Shown one piece after another: positions 59,788 through 64,000 of a DNA stretch of 64,000 nucleotides. Made by a program: the position numbers and the translations under genes. Origin of the DNA: Microvirga sesbaniae (GTDB taxonomy: Bacteria; Pseudomonadota; Alphaproteobacteria; Rhizobiales; Beijerinckiaceae); contig NZ_JAMXFJ010000003.1 of assembly GCF_025460805.1 (NCBI RefSeq), forward strand, positions 58,518 to 122,517. Reading direction: 5' to 3'. The notes beneath the pieces were generated by a model that ran no database searches, was not told the origin of the DNA, and worked only from the letters and a program-made list of their open reading frames with translations. Position 1 is the first letter of the stretch. Every line of letters starts with the position of its first letter.

Positions 59788-60936
59788 ATGGTTTTGACCA
59801 ACGAGGACATGGTCGATCTGGTGGCTTTTCGGCGCGCGCTCCACCGCATGCCGGAACTCTCCCGCGAGGAGGTCCAGACGGCCCGGGAGGTGCGGGCGTT
59901 TCTGGCCCAGACGCGCCCCGACCAGATCATCACCGGCCTTGGCGGCCATGGGATCGCGGCGGTCTACCAGGGCAGGGCGCCGGGCCCGGCCGTCATGATC
60001 CGCTCGGAGCTCGACGGGCTTCCGATCGAGGAGATCTCCGACGCGCCTCACCGCTCGGCCGCCCCCGGCAAGGGACATCTGTGCGGGCACGATGGACACA
60101 CGGCCATCCTGGCCGGCCTGGCGCGCGCGCTCGGACGCCAGCGGCCGCAGCGCGGCCGCGCCATCCTGCTGTTCCAGCCGGCCGAGGAGGACGGCTCCGG
60201 AGCCGCGGCCGTCGTGGCCGACCCGCGCTTTCGCGAGATCAGCCCGGATTTCGCGTTCGCCCTGCACAATCTCCCCGGTCTGCCCTTCGGCCATGTCGCG
60301 TTGGCGGAAGGGCCGGTCAATTGCGCGTCGCGGGGCATGCGTATCGTCCTGAACGGCAAGACCGCCCATGCGTCCATGCCCGAGACGGGGCTGTCGCCCG
60401 TGCCCGTCGTCGCCGAGCTGATGCCGGCGCTCACGGGGCTGGGTCATGGGGGGCCGCTGGACGACGGCTTCGCAATGGTCACGGTGACTCACGTGAAGAT
60501 CGGCGAGCCGGCTTTCGGCGTCGCCCCGGCGCGGGCCGAGATCTGGGCGACCCTGCGCACGATGACCGATGCCGGCATGGAGGATCTGTGCGTGAGCGCC
60601 GAGCACCTCGTCCTGAGCGCCGCGCGCAACCGGGGGCTCAGCGTCGAGATCTCCCACGACGACATCTTCCAGCACTGCGAGAACGCGCCGGAAGCCGTGG
60701 CCCATCTCCGCCGCGCGCTGGACGAAGAGGGCGTTCCGCATGACGAGGGCGAGCTCCCGCTGCGGGCCTCGGAGGATTTCGGACGCTTCGGTCAAAGGGC
60801 GCCGGCGGCCATGTTCTTCCTCGGAGCCGGCAGGGACCACCCGAGCCTGCACAATCCCGACTACGACTTCCCCGACGACCTGATCGGGATCGGCGCGCGC
60901 GTGTTCATGCGGACCTTGCGGAACCTGCTCGGGTAG
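59788..60936 (+). CDS. M20-family amidohydrolase (hippurate/N-acyl amino acid type)
   Basis: A 382-residue metallo-amidohydrolase. Metal-binding and catalytic pieces are HLCGHDGHTA, LFQPAEEDGSGA (the general base Glu pair), ALHNLPG and the C-terminal ASEDFGRF. These match the M20D branch, including hippurate hydrolases, indole-acetyl-amino-acid hydrolases and N-acetyl-diaminopimelate deacetylases. GGGAGG seven bases before the ATG at 59788 decides the start. The frame extends upstream but without family residues. No partner genes are adjacent, so the acyl amino acid is unknown. Confidence 0.9.
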   Translation: MVLTNEDMVDLVAFRRALHRMPELSREEVQTAREVRAFLAQTRPDQIITGLGGHGIAAVYQGRAPGPAVMIRSELDGLPIEEISDAPHRSAAPGKGHLCGHDGHTAILAGLARALGRQRPQRGRAILLFQPAEEDGSGAAAVVADPRFREISPDFAFALHNLPGLPFGHVALAEGPVNCASRGMRIVLNGKTAHASMPETGLSPVPVVAELMPALTGLGHGGPLDDGFAMVTVTHVKIGEPAFGVAPARAEIWATLRTMTDAGMEDLCVSAEHLVLSAARNRGLSVEISHDDIFQHCENAPEAVAHLRRALDEEGVPHDEGELPLRASEDFGRFGQRAPAAMFFLGAGRDHPSLHNPDYDFPDDLIGIGARVFMRTLRNLLG

Positions 60937-60983
60937 GTTCGGCACGGGGTCGCAGGCTTCACGCGGCTGCTCTCCAGCCGGCC

Positions 60984-61038
60984 GTAACATCTCCCCGTCA
61001 TGGCCGGGCTTGTCCCGGCCATGACGGGGAGATGTTAC
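60984..61038. terminator. Perfect 25-bp hairpin between convergent genes
   Basis: Bases 60984-61008 are the exact reverse complement of 61014-61038, with loop CTTGT. The core CCGTCATGGCCGGG recurs in many Hyphomicrobiales intergenic regions (from memory). It is placed to end both the amidohydrolase and the uxuA transcripts, though no T-run follows. Confidence 0.75.
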
Positions 61039-61063
61039 CTCGACCTCTGGAGCACGATCCTAA

Positions 61064-61113
61064 AGCATCGGACCCAAAAGTGGACTTGCACTTTTGGGAT
61101 CCAATCCGATGCT
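61064..61113. repeat. Palindromic repeat abutting uxuA stop (GCATCGGAC family)
   Basis: The outer arms AGCATCGGA (61064-61072) and TCCGATGCT (61105-61113) and the inner arms CCCAAAAGTG (61073-61082) and CACTTTTGGG (61089-61098) are each perfect, joined by a small asymmetric bulge. The repeat ends exactly at the uxuA stop codon. Confidence 0.75.
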
Positions 61114-62310
61114 CTAAAGCGGCAGGCCGCGCACGGCGGAGACCGCCTGCATGACGCCGCGCAGCTCGGCCAGGCCTCTCATCCGTCCGATGATGGGATA
61201 GCCCGGATGGGTGGGACGGCCCACGTCGTCGAGAAGCTCGTGCCCGTGGTCGGGGCGCATGGGAATGCGCCAGTGCGGATGGCCGGCTTCCTTGCGACGC
61301 TTCTGCTCCTCGAGCAGCACCGTCACCAGAGACACCATGTCGGTGTCGCCGCCCAGGTGGTCGGCTTCCATGAAGGAGCCGTCCGGGTCCTTGGCGACGT
61401 TGCGCAGATGCGCGAACCAGATCCGGTCCGAGAAGCGCTTCGCGATGGCCGGCACGTCGTTGACCGGATTGGCCCCGAGCGACCCGCTGCACAGCGTGAG
61501 CCCGTTGGCGGGGGAATCGGCCGCCTCGAGGATGAAGGCGATGTCGTCCGCGTTGGACACGATGCGGGGCAGGCCCATGAGCGGGCGCGGCGGATCGTCC
61601 GGATGGATGCACATCCGGATCCCGACCTCTTCCGCGGTCGGGATCACCTCGCGCAGGAAGCGGGCGAGGTTCTCGCGCAGGGCCGCCGCGTCGATGTCCC
61701 GGTAGCGGTCGAGCATGACGCGCAGGCCCGGAACGTCGTAGCGGTCGTAAGCGCCGGGCAGGCCCGCCATGATGTTGGAGAGGAGCTTGCGCCGGTCGGC
61801 TTCCGACGAGCGCAGATGCCATTCCTTGGCCCGGGTCAGTACGTCGGGCGCGTAATCCGCCTCCGCGCCCGCACGCTCCAGCATGAAGCAGTCGAAGGCT
61901 GCGAACTCATGGATATTGAAGCGCAGGGCCGTGCCGCCGCCGGGAAGCGGGTAGGCGAGCTCGGTGCGGGTCCAGTCGACCACGGGCATGAAGTTGTAGC
62001 AGATCGTGGTGACGCCGCATTGCGCGAGGTTGCGCATGGACTGGCGGTAATGGTCGAACAGGCTCGTCAGGTCGCCTTCGCCGATCTTGATGCGCTCGTG
62101 GATCGGCAGGCTCTCGACCACGCTCCAGCGCAGGCCGAGCGACGGATCGGCGGCAATGAGCGCTTTCCGCTTCTCGATCTCCTCGACGCTCCAGATCACC
62201 CCATAGGGGATCTGATGCAGGGCGGTGACGATCCCGGTCGCGCCGGTCTGCCGGATGTGGGAGAGCTGTACGACGTCGTCGGGGCCGAACCAGCGCCAGG
62301 TCTGTTCCAT
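61114..62310 (-). CDS. uxuA: Mannonate dehydratase
   Basis: A 398-residue cytoplasmic lyase converting D-mannonate to 2-keto-3-deoxy-gluconate in hexuronate breakdown. Seen are the N-terminal TWRWFGPDDVVQLSHIRQTGATGIVTALH, the Cys/His metal region CYNFMPVVDWTRT, GIRMCIHPDDPPRPLMGLPRIV, CSGSLGANPVNDVP and the closing RPDHGHELLDD. Length and motifs match the Mn2+/Fe2+-dependent UxuA family throughout. It is co-oriented with the FCD regulator upstream and functionally paired with the divergent uxaC. Confidence 0.95.
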   Translation of the reverse strand: MEQTWRWFGPDDVVQLSHIRQTGATGIVTALHQIPYGVIWSVEEIEKRKALIAADPSLGLRWSVVESLPIHERIKIGEGDLTSLFDHYRQSMRNLAQCGVTTICYNFMPVVDWTRTELAYPLPGGGTALRFNIHEFAAFDCFMLERAGAEADYAPDVLTRAKEWHLRSSEADRRKLLSNIMAGLPGAYDRYDVPGLRVMLDRYRDIDAAALRENLARFLREVIPTAEEVGIRMCIHPDDPPRPLMGLPRIVSNADDIAFILEAADSPANGLTLCSGSLGANPVNDVPAIAKRFSDRIWFAHLRNVAKDPDGSFMEADHLGGDTDMVSLVTVLLEEQKRRKEAGHPHWRIPMRPDHGHELLDDVGRPTHPGYPIIGRMRGLAELRGVMQAVSAVRGLPL

Positions 62311-62378
62311 GATTGCCTCTCAAAGCTGGGGCCGAACGGGGGCGTCGGCGGAGGGTGCGGATTCTTGTCTGGAGGGTG

Positions 62379-63107
62379 TCACGCGCTGAGCACCTCCGGC
62401 AGGGCATCGGCCTCGGGCTCGAAGAGATCCGGGTGCTTCGCGGCCAGCTCCGGCAGGGAGCGCAGGATCTCGCTGAGGTGCTGCTGCATGGCCCTGTCGG
62501 CCGCTACGGGATCGGCCGCCTTGATGGCGTCGACGATCTCCGCATGCTGCGCGACGATGAGATGGCGCGGAGTGGCCTGCTTCACGTCGAGGTAGCGCAC
62601 CCGGTCCATCTGCGGCTTGACGTCCTCGATCATGCGCCACGCGGCCGGACGTCCGGCGGCCTCCGCCAGGAGGCGGTGGAACTCCTCGTCCAGCGCCATG
62701 AAGTCGTCCGACGAGGTGGCCCGCTGGGCGCGCCGCTGCCGGGTCAGGCTGGCGTTCAGCTCCGCGATCAGAACGGGAGAGGCTTTCAGCGCCGCCTCGC
62801 GAACGACCGCGCATTCGACCGCGACGCGGATGAAGCGGGCATCCTCGACCGCCGCGCGCGAGATCTTGACCACCTGCGTGCCCCGCTGCGGCAGAACGCG
62901 AACGAGGCCGGCCTCGCTCAGCTTGATGAGGGCTTCTCGGACGGGCGAGCGGCTCACGCCGAATCGCTGCGCCAGGTCCTGCTCCGACAGCATCTCGCCG
63001 GGCGCGATCTTCATGCTGACGATGGCCTGGCGAAGGGCGCGCGCGACCTGCCGGGCCATGGGCTCCCGGCTGAGATCGAGCTTCGCGAGGGTCGGTCTAT
63101 TGGTCAT
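62379..63107 (-). CDS. FCD-type GntR regulator of hexuronate genes (UxuR/ExuR-like)
   Basis: A 242-residue regulator: winged helix at about 15-80 (ARQVARALRQAIVSMKIAPG, EQDLAQRFGVSRSPVREALIKLSEAGLV) and an FCD ligand domain at about 90-215 with the metal-binding D and H positions in DFMALDEEFHRLLAEAAG and VAQHAEIVDAI. Start ATG 63107 preferred; GTG 63116 possible. It lies between uxuA and uxaC, beside a palindromic site at 63121-63136, so it probably represses both in the absence of a hexuronate intermediate. Confidence 0.88.
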   Translation of the reverse strand: MTNRPTLAKLDLSREPMARQVARALRQAIVSMKIAPGEMLSEQDLAQRFGVSRSPVREALIKLSEAGLVRVLPQRGTQVVKISRAAVEDARFIRVAVECAVVREAALKASPVLIAELNASLTRQRRAQRATSSDDFMALDEEFHRLLAEAAGRPAAWRMIEDVKPQMDRVRYLDVKQATPRHLIVAQHAEIVDAIKAADPVAADRAMQQHLSEILRSLPELAAKHPDLFEPEADALPEVLSA

Positions 63108-63120
63108 AAGTGGCACACTA

Positions 63121-63136
63121 CCATACTAGTAGACCA
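63121..63136. promoter_or_regulatory. Candidate operator between FCD regulator and uxaC
   Basis: CCATACTAGTAGACCA contains the perfect palindrome TACTAGTA (63124-63131). On the minus strand it reads TGGTCTACTAGTATGG, with TGG repeated 13 bases apart, similar in style to FCD operators. It lies 14 bases before the regulator ATG. Confidence 0.4.
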
Positions 63137-63230
63137 TTGCAAAGGATCGTGGATCGTTTTAAGGTTTGCTCAATGAGGCGCTCGCAGCCGGCCCGGGAAT
63201 GGGCCCGGACGGAGCCCGAGGGAGTACGCC

Positions 63231-64000
63231 ATGCTGATCCATCCGGACCGGCTGTTTCCTGTCGATTCCGCCAGCCGCGAGGTGGCGCGCCGGCTCTATG
63301 CGAAGGTCCGGGATCTTCCGATCGTCTCGCCGCACGGCCATACGGATCCGCGGTGGTACGCGGAGAACGAGCCGTTCCCGGATCCCGCGACGCTCTTCGT
63401 CATCCCGGATCACTACGTGTTCCGCATGCTTTACAGCCAGGGCGTGCGCCTGGAGGAGCTTGGGCTCCCGGCGAAGGACGACAGCGCGGTGGAGCGCGAC
63501 CCGCGGGCGATCTGGCGGCGGTTCGCGTCGCATTATCACCTCTTCCGCGGCACGCCCACACGCCTCTGGCTCGATCATACGTTCGCGACCCTGTTCGGCT
63601 TCACCGAGCGCCTGTCGGCCAAGACCGCAGACGCCTATTACGACCGCATCGACGCGGCCCTGCGCACGCCGGAGTTCCGCCCGCGCGCGCTGTTCGAGCG
63701 CTTCCGCATCGAGGCGATCGCCACCACGGAGAGCCCGCTCGATCCGCTCAAGCACCACGAGGCCATCCGGCGCTCGGGCTGGTCCGGCCGCGTGGTGACG
63801 GCCTACCGCCCCGACCCGGTGATCGATCCCGAATTCGAGGGCTTCCGCGAGAATCTCGCGCGCTTCGGGGAGATCACGGGCTGCGACACGTCCACGTGGA
63901 GCGGCTACCTGGATGCGCACCGCAGGCGGCGCGCCTTCTTCCGCGATTACGGCGCGACCTCCACCGACCACGGCCACCCGACCGCCCGCACGGCGGATCT
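63231..64000 (+). CDS. uxaC: Glucuronate isomerase, cut by window edge
   Basis: The first 256 residues of UxaC, which isomerises D-glucuronate and D-galacturonate in the cytoplasm. LIHPDRLFPVDSASREVARRLY and the metal motif SPHGHTDPRWYAENEPFPDP at residues 34-53 are diagnostic, followed by GTPTRLWLDHTFATLFG and EAIATTESPLDPLKHHE. The ATG at 63231 has GGGAG upstream. The reading frame is open to the right edge. With uxuA it gives two of the steps from hexuronates to KDG. Confidence 0.95.
   Translation, partial: MLIHPDRLFPVDSASREVARRLYAKVRDLPIVSPHGHTDPRWYAENEPFPDPATLFVIPDHYVFRMLYSQGVRLEELGLPAKDDSAVERDPRAIWRRFASHYHLFRGTPTRLWLDHTFATLFGFTERLSAKTADAYYDRIDAALRTPEFRPRALFERFRIEAIATTESPLDPLKHHEAIRRSGWSGRVVTAYRPDPVIDPEFEGFRENLARFGEITGCDTSTWSGYLDAHRRRRAFFRDYGATSTDHGHPTARTAD

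Noticed and set aside
1-64000. tRNA, rRNA, insertion sequence or integrase genes
   Set aside because: No cloverleaf, rRNA-like stretch or transposase/integrase motif was seen on either strand; very short RNA genes could still be missed by eye.

Overview
The window is GC-rich alphaproteobacterial DNA, most likely Hyphomicrobiales (the Methylobacterium/Microvirga/Bosea side of the order, a tentative placement). The evidence is the RhtX-type siderophore permease, the NasT/NasS nitrate cluster, Irr-type iron palindromes, peptide ABC operons and dispersed palindromic intergenic repeats. Coding density is about 90 percent. I see no tRNA, rRNA, CRISPR array, transposase or phage gene.

Layout. (1) 1-1284, minus: a truncated SAM methyltransferase and an unknown protein with a basic tail. 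(2) 1609-5092, plus: a TonB siderophore receptor coupled to an RhtX/FptX-like inner-membrane permease. (3) 5365-8569: an RTX calcium-binding protein, a YbaK-type deacylase and an SDR. (4) 8686-23455: a divergent catabolic module. On minus lie a GntR regulator, creatininase-like amidase, PanE-like reductase, SDR, NodB-fold deacetylase, P1 peptidase, isoaspartyl peptidase and cyclase-family protein. On plus lie a complete dipeptide-type ABC importer and an M32 carboxypeptidase. This looks like uptake and dismantling of unusual peptides or amides. (5) 23697-25400: a chemoreceptor. (6) 25461-33015: a FhuABCD-like hydroxamate siderophore system with a DUF2218-SIP ferric reductase, arranged around an AT-rich control region with three Irr-like palindromes and a hairpin that encloses one candidate start codon of the receptor. 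(7) 33073-36191: an ABC exporter, an OGFr-domain protein and a TSUP permease. (8) 36258-45178, minus: a glutathione/gamma-glutamyl-peptide type operon (FCD regulator, ABC importer, gamma-glutamyltransferase, DUF1028). (9) 45449-58577, plus: a full assimilatory nitrate locus, with a sigma-54 promoter, nasT, nasS, a leader RNA resembling an ANTAR target, nrtABC, nirBD, nasA, cysG and a hemD-like gene. (10) 58561-60936: a YeeZ-like Rossmann protein and an M20 amidohydrolase. (11) 61114-64000: hexuronate catabolism, uxuA and its FCD regulator divergent from uxaC, which is cut by the window edge.

The genes fall into three physiological blocks: iron acquisition, scavenging of nitrogen from peptides through two separate ABC operons, and inorganic nitrogen assimilation with its own siroheme supply. 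The least explained parts are the catabolic module at 8.7-23.5 kb, the start-codon hairpin at 29951-29978 and the candidate ANTAR leader at 47512-47658.
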